DNA of 64,000 bases from Mugil cephalus (Eukaryota > Chordata > Actinopteri > Mugiliformes > Mugilidae), in NCBI RefSeq assembly GCF_022458985.1, contig NC_061773.1, forward strand, positions 18,696,001 through 18,760,000, in the 5' to 3' direction. The position numbers and the translations under genes are program-made. Numbering within the stretch: the stretch's first letter is position 1; every line of letters starts with the position of its first letter. The notes below the pieces were generated by a model. That model searched no databases. It was not told where the DNA came from and worked only from the letters and a program-made list of their open reading frames with translations. Positions 1 through 10,990 of this stretch are shown here, in pieces.

Positions 1-125
1 ACTAAGGGAGGGTCGCAGGGAGGCTGCAGCCTATCCCGGCTGGCACTGGAGGCGAGGTGCACCCTGGACAGGTCTCCAGTCTAACTCGGGGCTAATACAG
101 AGAGACAGACAACCATTCGCACTGA
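1..125 (-). repeat. Truncated copy of a dispersed teleost repeat (family A)
   Basis: This stretch contains an antisense block reading roughly 'caccctggacaggtctccag' followed by 'acaaccattcgcac'. The same block occurs in sense orientation around 2575-2660 and 50215-50300 ('ggcgacctgtccagggtgta'). Three copies in 64 kb, in both orientations, show a dispersed repeat. The copy is cut by the window edge. From memory this sequence is widespread in percomorph fish; the exact family name is not certain. Confidence 0.7.
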
Positions 126-458
126 CGTGGCTTAGAATAGTCTAATGCAAATTAGACAAGGCTGATAAAGACATTCACTCTACCCACATTTTACCTTGCA
201 TCTGAGAACTAGATTTCCATGGTAATAATCAGTGACATCTACCCACTAATTAAATGTTTTCTAGGTACACTGTCTTTCCTTTAACACAGCAATAAAAAAC
301 ATTCCTGCTTAATGCTGCCTCTTGCTGTTAAAGGGGAAATGAAGCACTCAATCAAATAAACCGTATTTTAGTTCCGCTCGTATCAACAATGTATAATACG
401 TTTTTAATACCTTTATTATTGTTTTGGACTTTTTTTGTGTGTGTGTGTGGGGGGGGGG

Positions 459-611
459 CTTTAATGAACAGGAAAGTGGAGAGTGACAGGAAACGGGGAG
501 GCGGAGAGGGGCGAGCAACATGCAGGAATTGGAACCGGGCTCACCTGCGACGAGGACTGTAGCCTCAACACATGGGGAGGGTGCTCTAACCACTGAGCTA
601 AACACCAACCC
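459..611 (-). mobile_element. tRNA-derived SINE
   Basis: Read on the minus strand the element opens with a tRNA-like head containing an A-box-like segment (TAGCTCAGTGGTTAGAG, complement of about 586-602). About 50 bp later comes a B-box-like segment GGTTCCAATTCC (complement of 525-536). A C/T-rich body follows and it ends near a pyrimidine/G-run tail. The A/B box spacing and tRNA-like 5' end are diagnostic of a Pol III-transcribed tRNA-derived SINE. The tail abuts a (GT)n/G10 simple repeat at about 436-459. Boundaries are approximate. Confidence 0.75.
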
Positions 612-2504
612 AATATAGAAAACGTTTGTATAAAAATGTTAGTATATCAGGAGAAAATACGCCGACCTGTATATATATATGCCATCTTGCCGTATTGTGG
701 CCTGTGATGTCATGGGGTTGGCGATTCCCATAGTGGTAGACGGTGGTAGAGAGAAGGGAGAGATGGAGAAAGACGGATGGTGATAGTGGAAGATAGATCG
801 TTTTAGTCAGACACACGTATCGTGTACTTGTTTTATTTTAACGTGCGGTTACAGCTAGCTCGGCTTAGCTGCTGCTAACGGGGTGTTGCAGTGTCTGTAG
901 CAGGCAAGTCAAGTGGAAATGACAAAAAAAAACTTCGTAAAACTTTGGTTTTAGCAACTTTTTAATATTTGACTTCAGCAAAGGTGTTCTTTTGGATATT
1001 GTCGCAGTACAAGGACCAACACATCCACGTTTCAATTCCCCTTTAACCTTGCAGCTGTCACTTGTCATGTACTCTGAGCTTGGTGAATTACACTCTAGCA
1101 TTCCTCTAATAACCAGAATAATAGCCCACTCAGAATATAACCGCCTTCTTTTGTCACATCAGTAAGTACAGACTGGCGTGATCTGAAGCTTTTTTACAGC
1201 TGACTCAGTGTGGTGGTGTTTTGTTTTTTTCTGATGATCCCTTAAATAACAAAATATCAGTGGCTATAATAATAATAATACTAATGTAATATTTTGATCT
1301 GCTAATTTCTCTCTGGCAAATAAAATTCAATTCCAATTCCTTCTGAGGATGGTTTCCCCCTGTGTGGTAAACATCAGACGGTGTCAGGAGGGACAGAAAC
1401 GTGATGGAGGTATCAAAAGAGCCAGGGTTTAAAAAGCTCAATGGAGCGAGAATTAATGCGAGCGGCACTTTACCGAGTTCCTACTAGACTGCACTAGCTG
1501 CAGCCGTCCCTGTTTTTCCAACATTACTCTTCATGAGTTAAGCACCAGCCTTTTCATTACTACACTCTCCGCTGAATTATAAAGAGGACAAAAAGAACAG
1601 TCCTGTGTGGTTTGTTTCTGAAAAAAAAAAGAAAAAAAATTAAACTGCCCCAATTTAAGATAATAAGGAACTAAACAGCTTTGTGTGAGACCTTTATCCT
1701 GGGTTTGGTTGGTTTATGCCATAATCAAAGCATTTCTTTGTGAAAGCAGCCCTCACAGGTCAGCCATATTGTGATAATACAGGCCCATCTTAATTCAAAG
1801 TAAAGGGAACCTTTATCCAGTACTTGATTAGCTGTGATAAGCTCCAAATTGTGTTGCTCGGTGTGTGACACCAATTTAAAAGGTGATGGAGATGGGAAGG
1901 CTTAGGTGCCTCTCTGCTTTTTCTTAGACGATTGAAATTATTTGAAGATAAAGAGGGAAGAATGCCTGCTGAGACGAACTGAGAGGAAGCGGTGAAAGGA
2001 AAAAGTGTGTGTCTCTGTGTAACAGAGGAAAGAGACTGTGCACGCAGATTCAGACAGATCTCTTGTAACAGCGGTGCATCTAGAAGCTCCTTTTAGTGCA
2101 TGCGCGTTGCATGTGCTGGCTTGCGTGCGTGCATGTGTGTGTGGGAGTGCAGGAGGAAAGAGAGTGATTTTGATGAATGTGTCCTGACGGATGGTGTAAC
2201 CCCCCCTAAGCTTGCCTCCACTTCCTCTCCAGCTCCCCTACCATGGCTGCATATCGAGGTCAAACCACCTTTCATATCTGTTCCACACTGCAAGGACACA
2301 ACACAAAAGACAAGTAAACACCTCCTCTCCCGGGAGTGCAGCTGCTTCCCTATTTTTCACTCATTTAACACATAAGAAGAAGAAGAAGACGAAGAAAAAA
2401 AATGTAGGAAGTAAACATAATCCTAGAGGTTTTCAGCGCCGTCATTCCACTTTCAGTTTAGTTGGATGAGATAAGATAAGATATTTAAAATGATCACCTT
2501 CTTC

Positions 2505-2700
2505 ATTGGGCCGATACAGCACTCCCTGTGTCCGCATGGGACACAGGGGATTGATGACTCTAAATTGACCCTAGGTGTGCATGTGAGTGCGAATGGCTGG
2601 CGACCTGTCCAGGGTGTACCTCGCCTCTCGCCCGTTGGGATAGGCCCCAGCAACCCCCGTGAGCCCAGTGAGGATTAAGCGGTAGTAGAAGACGAGATGA
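2505..2700 (+). repeat. Dispersed teleost repeat (family A), partial copy
   Basis: It contains 'ctctaaattgaccctaggtg', then 'ggcgacctgtccagggtgta', 'cctcgcctctcgccc' and 'cccagtgaggattaagcggt', and ends in 'gacgagatgag'. The copy at 50029-50341 shares the 3' half and carries a more complete, tRNA-like 5' half. This copy lacks that 5' part. Confidence 0.75.
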
Positions 2701-3090
2701 GACCTTCTTCAGTGGGAAACCGGCAACCTCCAGTTTAATCAGTCTGAGGAGTTGCTGAGCTGTCGCTTACATTTAAATCCTGAGAGACACCACTTCATCT
2801 GCTCTTCAGTACCATCCCATCCATTATGCCTGATCAGGCGCCGGATGGAGGTGAAAACACTGAGGCACAGCCTTGAAGATTTGGTTAACAGGCTTTTTAC
2901 CAAGTGTAATTCGATGTAATTCCCCTGGAGGCTGTGGGAAAGAGAAAATAACAGATTGCCTTAATTTATTTAAAAAAAAAAAAAAAAAAGTGAAGGGAGA
3001 CACTTCATGCAAACAGCTGATCTGAATTACAATCCTTTATATGTATATATTTATACCTCTGGGTTTCATTAATTCTAATTCCATACTGAG

Positions 3091-3145
3091 GTTTTACAGG
3101 CAGTTCTCTGGGTTTGTAATTGCTTTGAGAACTGCCATGTGAAAC
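3091..3145. other. Near-perfect 18-bp stem hairpin
   Basis: The left arm 3091-3108 (gttttacaggcagttctc) pairs with the right arm 3127-3145 through 18 base pairs. There is one single-base bulge (3137) and one T-G wobble, and the loop is 18 nt. No repeat copy of it was seen elsewhere in the window. The stem is shorter than a typical pre-miRNA, so its role is unknown; a decayed small inverted-repeat element is equally possible. Confidence 0.5.
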
Positions 3146-6100
3146 ATGATAAAATAATAGATTTTACAGTGCAGGATGCTCACAACCTTGACGAAGGATG
3201 AAGTGGTTAAATGAGTTCCATTTCATTCGCCAGCAGGACAAAAACCCTTTGTATGAATATGAGTAATGTTCCCGTGATAATAATTCAACTTGCATCACAG
3301 TTACACAAATTGGAGTTCCTTATATCTGACAGTTTTCTTTGATTGCATCTTTATGCTTCATTTAACTGCGTTTCACGGCCAAATTACACATTCATAATAC
3401 AACTCAGTGGACTGGTCCAACTTACGGCACGTAATAGTATATAAAGTACCATGTAACGTTAAAGGTAAAAGTAAATTAGCATATAAGAGCATTTCCGTGT
3501 AGCTTTTGAAGTGTGGATGTGTCATATTCAGGACTTCAGTTCATTTCCATTTCAAGAATATTTTGCATATTCTTCTTCGGGATGTAAGATCCATTCTTGT
3601 ATTTCACTTAAATATTCTACAGATTTGGCACAGCCCCCTGGAATACTGTCATATTTATAGGCACGTTAAAAAAAGATCATAAATCAGTGCTGGAGAACCA
3701 GAGATGTTTTTTTTTTTTACTCTGCACAGTCTTCCTCTATCTTAAACCCCAGTACCTCCATCAGTTTGATCAAATATTTGGATGTGAATAACAGCTGATG
3801 TAGTTTTAAAAAGAGATGAGCAGCACCCAGTTTCTATTTTTTTCCCCCCCCAAATTTATCATAAACAGAAATGCACAGAATTCATGCAGAATTCTCATGG
3901 ATCCCTCTGGAACTCCAACAGGCTGCAACGTTTTACCAGCGTGCAGTGGCGTGCTACTCACCAAGACACAACACTGGCGCAGTTTCCTTTTAAATACAGA
4001 CCCTGAATAATTGTTCCTGCATTCAGATAAACAGAACACCACGAGATAATGTGAAAATTCCAGGCAAAAACACGAGGAAAATTAGTTATTTTGCTGAGCG
4101 TCCATTATCTTGTTTTTCTTGTTTTCCTGTTGAACATGTTGAGGTAAATGTTTACGTTATCCTGGCTTGGGTGTCTGAAATAATTGGCCACAGACTTTGT
4201 TGGTCTGTGTTCTGCACAGTTCCACACAGATTGCATTTTTAATTCGGCCCTCGTCACTTATTCATTTATTTTTCAGTCTTTTTTTTCTTTTTAAAAGAAC
4301 GAAGATGCATCCAGAATGCGTAAGTTGATACAAATGCATTCATTTGCATCCGCGTAAAAAGCTTTACATTCTCCCTGTTTGCCCAAGCGTGCCAACACGC
4401 GATGACGAAACAGTGAGGGGATTTACAATCAGCGGATTTCATTTTTCACTGGGAGAAAGGCTGAACTTATGCTGCTGGCACTTCAACAAAGTGTTGCTAC
4501 TGGTGCGCTGCTTCACTGGCGCTGAGCACCGGCAAATTTCAACATAATTGTTTTAAAGAACATAAAACAATATGTGTATTGTACGACAACAATATCCATG
4601 GCCCTGTGCTGTGCTTTTCTGTGTGATCTTTTTTGTTTTATTTGCTTTATATATATATACGCATACATACCACTGTGCCACTTTTTTCCATCTGCCAGAG
4701 AAAATATATCAGCTGGATGCAGGACAGCTCAGACTAAGGAGGATCAGGAATAGCTGCCTATAAAATGCACACCATGGTACTACAATATCCTCCAGTTGGA
4801 GTCTGCTGGGGACCTGTGGTGTGTGTCATCTCTCTGACTCTCTGTTGATTTGCCAACACTCCCTGTCACTCTCCACTGTCAGAATGTCCACAGACGGCAA
4901 AATGCCAAAAAGATCAGATCAGAAGTGGATATGCACAAATGAAACTCAAACCAAAGGTGGAAAGTCTCCAACCCGCAAAAATCTGCCCATTCATGAAACT
5001 CGTGGATGCCGGCTCCGGGGAAAATATCAGTACACTCTGTTCCTCTCAGCATGACAGCATTTTATTAGACAAATGATGACACACTTCACTGTTTGAAGGA
5101 CAGCAGTATACATTCAGATCAGGTCATCTGTACAGTACAAAGATAAAAGAGATGTGGGAGAGGTGATGAATGACTTCCACTTGGTGTTTGCCCGGTGGCC
5201 TGAAACATGTGCAGGCTGTCTATAGCAAATCTATAGCAAATCCCACAAACACTGTAGCCTTATTGTGTCTGAGTTACCGATTCACTCCTTGAAGTCTTTG
5301 GTCATTTAGGACAGTTCAGACTATTTTTCTTTTTCTGTTTTTGTGTTTCAGTAAGAGTTGACTGTGACCGACAAATCAGAACAATTACTGTAGTTTTGGC
5401 CTCAGTGAACGCAGAAATTTAAGATCAGAGAAAATAGTTACAGATGTATTTGTTTAAATTAATCTGCGAATTCTGTTCAATTTTTTTTGTTATTGTCGTA
5501 GAATTAAAGTTTGTGCTTTTTCACCATGTCTTATTCAATCATCTTTGTCTGGATGAACCTGCATAATAGTCCATGTGGTGCAAAGAAGGTGTGCTTGAGG
5601 AGTTAGTGCGAGGGTGGGTGCAGTGGCGAAACACTTTAATACTGCATTTTGGCATCATATAACTTAAACTCCATAGAGCACATTCCTGTCTCAGAACTCT
5701 TCTTTGATTAAGCTATAAGGCGCTGAAACGACTGCATTTGACTATCTCGGTTACACTGTCTGTAAGGCTGGCCTCAGTTTTCATACTCAGTGGAAAAGTG
5801 GGCACTGGATACACATGAGGTTTTGAAGCAGCAAAAAAAAAAAAAAAAAAATCTATCACGAATCCTCAGCGAGGTTTTTCAAACATTTTCCCTCCAAGTG
5901 GACGGACGTTAGACACTGATGCTCCAAGTAAAGCCTTTGAGTAAACAACAGCTTCAGCAACACCGAACCTTTGAACAAAGGAACACAGACTTCACTTGTC
6001 ATGTAAATAAACACCTACACATCACTTTTGTCAGAACAGGACAACAACATCACATCTCATATATGACGCAAAGCGGTGACAGGGTGGCCTACGCGGCTAC

Positions 6101-6308
6101 AGAGACATACGCCCTGCTGAAGTGTCCATGAGCAAGTCAATAGACCCTCCCACCAGGTGTAAGGACGTCTGCTCAACTCAGAAAACTCTGGCCTCCTGTG
6201 AGCCTCTGAGTGGAGATCCTCTGTTCTCTGAAGCTGATGAAAATGGACCATGACATGACATTGTTATCAATACATCCAATTACGCACGGGGAGACACGAG
6301 GTGTGGAG

Positions 6309-7691
6309 TCAGTGTAATCCATTGGGTGTGAATGGCGACATCCTGTCAAGACTGATGTCGGCCTCGCAGTCCTCCAGGTCACAAACCGAGTCCGTGGCGT
6401 TTTCGTTGTTGTGAGAAAACTGGGAAATCCTGTCAAAAGTCTCTTCGTGCTCAATACATTCGACCACATTGGGGATCATGTTGACATACGCGTTTGCGAT
6501 TTCCTTGTGGATGAGGGTGTCTTGGTTGTATGAGACCAGCTCGTTGCTGATGTTGACAGTTTCTACGGGCGTGTTCGAGCAGAAATGGCGGCAGCCCAAG
6601 AGGCTCGAGAAGGCCTTCCTGAACTCAGCGTTGAAGGCGTAGATAATAGGATTCAGCGAGGAGTTGGTCCATCCGAACCACACGAACACGTCAAAAGTCG
6701 TTTCGCTTACGCACGGCAGGCCCGCGTCCCGGTCCGTGGCAGGCCTATCGCAGAACGGGACCATGCAGTTTAGAACGAAGAAAGGTAACCAGCAACACAC
6801 AAAGACACCCATAATCACCGACAAAGTTTTGAACACTTTGGTTTCCCGTTTTATAGACGTCTTCAAGGTGTTGTGGTGTTGGCACTCTATTCTGTTGGTC
6901 CTGCAACTTTGCGCGTGTTCCGCCGCTCTCTCCAGGGAGGCTATTCTTCTAATTTGGATTTGTGCAATACGATATATTCTGGTATATGTTACAATCATAA
7001 TTGCCACGGGAATATAGAAACTTATCAACGAGGAGGATATAGCATACTCTCTGCTCAGGCTGGAGTCGCAGTTTTCTTCTATCTGCCGACTCCTGGAAGA
7101 GTTGTGTTCCCCAACCATGTCGTCATCACTGGCTTTGTGCCAGTTTAGCTGGACCGGTATGAATGAAATGAGCACAGACAACGTCCAAGTGATGCTAATC
7201 ATAACAAAGGCAACTCGCTGGGTCATTTTCCTCTCGTAGCGGAAGGGGCTCGAGATTGCCCAGTACCTATCCACGCTAATAATGCAGAGGTTGAGTATAG
7301 AGGCAGTGGAACACATGATATCAAAGGCGACCCAGACGTTACAGAAAGTACCAAACGGCCAGTACCCCGCCACCTCTGCCACAGCTTTCCATGGCATCAC
7401 CAGGACGGCCACAAATAAATCCGATAGTGCCAGGGAGACAATGAAAATGTTGGTGACTTTGGTCCGCAGGTGCCGAAAGCGCAGCACCGCGGCGCAGACC
7501 AAGATGTTACCCAGCAGGGTCCATAGGATTAGCAGCGACAACAGACAGCCCGTCACTGTGCGCACAACCATATCTTTCCTCCCTTCGCTTGTTGCCTCCG
7601 TTTCGGTGCCGTTCCACATAATCTCTCCAAGCGGTGCCGGCACAGAGTCAACCCCCTGCACCGATGAGAGGTACTTTGCTGGGTTCTCCAT
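6309..7691 (-). CDS. drd5: Dopamine receptor D5 (D1-class GPCR), intronless
   Basis: A 460-residue class A GPCR in one exon, as in vertebrate D1/D5 genes. The family couples to Gs/Golf to raise cAMP in neurons. Visible features: N-glycosylation site N27; seven hydrophobic segments; aspartate in TM3 within VAFDIMC (D124) for amine binding; DRY at 141-143; a serine cluster in TM5 (219-221) for catechol contact; FVCCWLPFF in TM6 (CWLP 300-303); NPIIY in TM7 (347-351); and a GCRHFC palmitoylation-type motif (C367/C371). The C-terminus ends SPFTPNGLH, like D5 (TPFTPNGFH in human) rather than D1. The frame runs upstream only to a TTG and then TAG at 7710-7712, so the first ATG (7689-7691) is the start. 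Human DRD5 is 477 aa. Teleosts have drd5a and drd5b; which one this is cannot be told here. Confidence 0.95.
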   Translation of the reverse strand: MENPAKYLSSVQGVDSVPAPLGEIMWNGTETEATSEGRKDMVVRTVTGCLLSLLILWTLLGNILVCAAVLRFRHLRTKVTNIFIVSLALSDLFVAVLVMPWKAVAEVAGYWPFGTFCNVWVAFDIMCSTASILNLCIISVDRYWAISSPFRYERKMTQRVAFVMISITWTLSVLISFIPVQLNWHKASDDDMVGEHNSSRSRQIEENCDSSLSREYAISSSLISFYIPVAIMIVTYTRIYRIAQIQIRRIASLERAAEHAQSCRTNRIECQHHNTLKTSIKRETKVFKTLSVIMGVFVCCWLPFFVLNCMVPFCDRPATDRDAGLPCVSETTFDVFVWFGWTNSSLNPIIYAFNAEFRKAFSSLLGCRHFCSNTPVETVNISNELVSYNQDTLIHKEIANAYVNMIPNVVECIEHEETFDRISQFSHNNENATDSVCDLEDCEADISLDRMSPFTPNGLH

Positions 7692-8530
7692 GTGTCTCTT
7701 CAAGTAAAACTACAGTCCATTGATCCTTGCGCGGAGACGGGCTCAGTTATCAGCCAGTCACCATATTGTCCCCAATGTCCGGGTAAACTGCCAGCCTGAT
7801 GTGGAGTGCAAAACAGACGGGAAGGAAGAATTGAGCACGTTAAAACTGAGCCGAGCGACGCGCCAGGTGCGCTGAGGGGCTGAAACGCAGCACACAGTGG
7901 CGAGCGCATGTTGCAACCTTGCCGGTCCGGTCGACTGACCCGGCTGCCTCTGTGAATCTCTCAGTCCCAGATATCCTCAGCTCGGTGTGAGTGAGGAGGG
8001 AGTCCCTGCAGCCAAACACACACTAACTTAAACAGGGCAGGGCGCATCCCGCCTTCTTTGTGCGTGGCGTTACGCACAGCAGTGAACAGCGTTATTAGGA
8101 AACCGGCGAGAGGAAGCCTTCAATAATTTGAGAGATTTCGTTGGAGGATGCTCCAAAGTGCGTAATTACAAACTTCAAATCGGCGGAGAGCTTTCTCCAA
8201 TTGGTGGATTGTGTTAATCTGTGTTTGACATCATACCATATGCAGTGACCGCAGGGACAAGACGGTGCACGGGTGAACAGTAGCCTGTATGAATTACATT
8301 AAACAGCAACGTTGTATTTTTAAATATATTAAATATACAGTATATATATAGTACATATATACAGTACACAAATCTTATCAAGAGGCAGTGTTGTAATTGT
8401 GCATAGAACTGAGCCCCAGTCACAGTCTTCATTGAAAGTACTAAGAGAGCTGTCCACGGTGCTGAAAATACAACCAGCCTGAGGGATAGTCCATTCATAT
8501 TCCATTCAACAAGCAGGATAGAGTGCATCT

Positions 8531-8659
<129 letters not shown>

Positions 8660-8879
8660 ACTGGCTCAAGTTTGATTCATACTTTTATTACTAGTCCCAA
8701 TGAATAATAAACTATTTCAACACGTTTCCAAGAGTATATAAAAAGCCTATACTTTTATCACCATGCACCATAATATATATGCAAATGATTTTTTTTTTTT
8801 TTTCCCTCCAACGACGGCCGACTAGAGGTCAATGCCCACCTCTTGTTTCTGTGTTGTCTGGACAGGTGAGCCAACATTC

Positions 8880-9030
8880 ACACTCCCAGCGGACATGCGG
8901 AGCCAGGAGCGCCGTCGTGCGTCCGTGCAGCGGAGGCGCCGTTTCCGTCTCTGTAACGTCACGGATATTTTTAGACGCGTCTGAGCGCCTGTCAAACCAT
9001 TCTGACACTACGATAAAGTAATCTCCCGAC
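8880..9030 (-). promoter_or_regulatory. CpG-rich block with CRE-like site upstream of drd5 (candidate)
   Basis: A local CpG-dense stretch in an otherwise AT-rich flank. It includes a cAMP-response-element-like TGACGTTA on the minus strand (8954-8961). Its position 1.2-1.35 kb upstream of the drd5 ATG would fit a distal promoter or 5' non-coding exon, since mammalian D1-class genes have spliced 5' UTRs. No splice donor or initiator could be assigned. Confidence 0.3.
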
Positions 9031-9352
9031 GCCCGACACCAAATTCTCTGAAGTACCTGACCCATAATTCCGGGATGCCATGTCTGGAAGCAGAACGATT
9101 CTGGAGCATTTACTTCTTTACATGCAGATGTTACTACAGATATTGTTCACAGACCAAAAATTGACATGCATTGCTACACATGTATATTGCTGTAAATGTG
9201 TAATTAAAAATATTATTAATACTAAATACTAAAAATAATAAGAATAATAAGCACGGTCATATTTCGTGTTATGTTACCTTTATTGTTGTAATTATAATGA
9301 TGATGATGATGCTGATCGTGTTTTGCAGTACACATGTGTAATATTTAAATGT

Positions 9353-9395
9353 TTCTTAAAATACCTGCCTTTCCTAAGAAACAGGTATTTAAGAA
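9353..9395. other. Inverted repeat / hairpin
   Basis: ttcttaaaatacctg (9353-9367) is the reverse complement of caggtatttaagaa (9382-9395) apart from one extra A. That gives a 14-bp stem with a 14-nt loop. Its role is unknown. Confidence 0.5.
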
Positions 9396-10990
9396 GTTAC
9401 GATCCAGTATGGAGCCCGTAGTGCTGAGCAGAGCACAAAGAAGAGAAAAGTCTGAAAAACCTAAATACGTAACGCCATCCTGTGGTGTAAATGGCTACTG
9501 CAACTGCAGTCTATTAAGAGGTGAAAGGTAAATGGTTTGTTAAGTTTTCTCCAGGCAACATAAGCATAGATCACGTAAGCGAGACAAGAGGTCTTGTATA
9601 TGAAAAAAAGTAAACTATGCTTTATTTCAATAATCAAAAGATACACATCCATCACTGCCATACACTTAATTTCTTATCAGCACCATGTAACTGGAATTAC
9701 ACAAAATCATTTCATGACCTCTGAGTGATTTTGATCAGCGTTGAGCGGTATTTACAAAGCAGGAAGTAATGTTGCAATCTGAGAAACAAATTCAAAAAAA
9801 TAATAATTAAATAAAACAAGGATTTTACTGCAACTTGGCACATACTGAGGACACATGCAGATGATAGCACCAGGTTGAGAACCTGCTGGATGTCATTGAT
9901 TTGTTATAAACTCGTACAGTACAAATATCTATTTGTGCTTAACATAAAAAAAAGAAAAGAAACAAGTGTTGTCACTTGTGATGATTTTTACTGCTGAGGC
10001 GTCGGTCTCTTGGGTGGTGTAGCATTTGTTATCACAGAAACGTGTGTTTGTCCAGAAACCGTCCTGATACATGATCATGTTTCATGAATCCAATGTTTTC
10101 TGAGAGCATTTCTGACAGTTGTCACCTTGCCTTTCTCATTGCACTGTGCACACCTGTACAATCGAGAGAAAGGTTTGCTCCAGTAAAACATTTTCATCAG
10201 CTTCAGAGAGCAGAGGGTCATCATGCAAGGTGAAACTGAGGAATCTTGAATCACTGAGAGAAAGAGAGCTACTTCTGAGAACTAAAATCCAACTTCAATG
10301 ATTATTTAACATATAGTGCTAAGGTTGTCACCTGCCTTGCAGTTCACGCGTTGAACTGCTGAACTACTGAGAGAAGTGAATGAGAACCATATCCATAAAC
10401 AGTATGCACATTTCGAGTGCAGAACAAATATTGGTCAAGTCCGAAGCATATGTGGCTCTGGTAAATACAGTACTATTAACTTACTGGATATTTAGACTAG
10501 TAGGTATTTCTGTGGCTTCACTCGAGTATTTCCAGCTATGGTAATCACGTCAATAGTAGATTATATAGTTTCATTCTCTAATATGAAACAGTACAAAATG
10601 TGAGTCTGACAATAAACGTATAAGCCGATAATGTACACCATCCCCCAGTTGGAAAACCTACTGCAATGTGACTACAGAACAAAATGTACAAAGGGGCCTT
10701 TCTAAATTCATGAAAGCGAGGATTCTTTTCATCACCGTCTTTAATAAACCTTGCGCCGTGCAAGGTAATTCTTCAAGGAACGCAGGCTAATAGGTTCATC
10801 TTCCTTCATAATCCCCACACCGAGGGACCTACATTTTGTTTGTCTCCACGGCTTACTTTCAAGTCTGCTGGAGTGTGACCCGGAGTGCCTCCTGAACGGT
10901 TGACCTGCGCTGTGAGACACTCCCAGGAGCCGGTGGTGACAAGTGTTCCTGTGCATGTTATCTGGCATTGTCAGTCACCTGCTATTCTTG

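Larger units (their letters stand above)
1..6308. other. Non-coding flank downstream of drd5
   Basis: No open frame in this stretch resembles a protein I recognise; all are short and repeat- or AT-driven. It holds two family-A repeats, a tRNA-derived SINE, short A/T runs (2968-2988, 5831-5850) and an 18-bp-stem hairpin at 3091-3145. Repeat-free sub-stretches around 1700-1930 and 2830-2960 look compositionally like conserved non-coding elements, but conservation cannot be judged from one sequence. The 3' UTR of drd5 must occupy the right-hand part, with no clear boundary. Confidence 0.6.

Noticed and set aside
586-602. tRNA gene
   Set aside because: Only the A/B-box head of a SINE; no complete cloverleaf or anticodon arm.
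7282-7707. 141-codon plus-strand frame over drd5
   Set aside because: Exact antisense of the receptor N-terminal half; no independent features.
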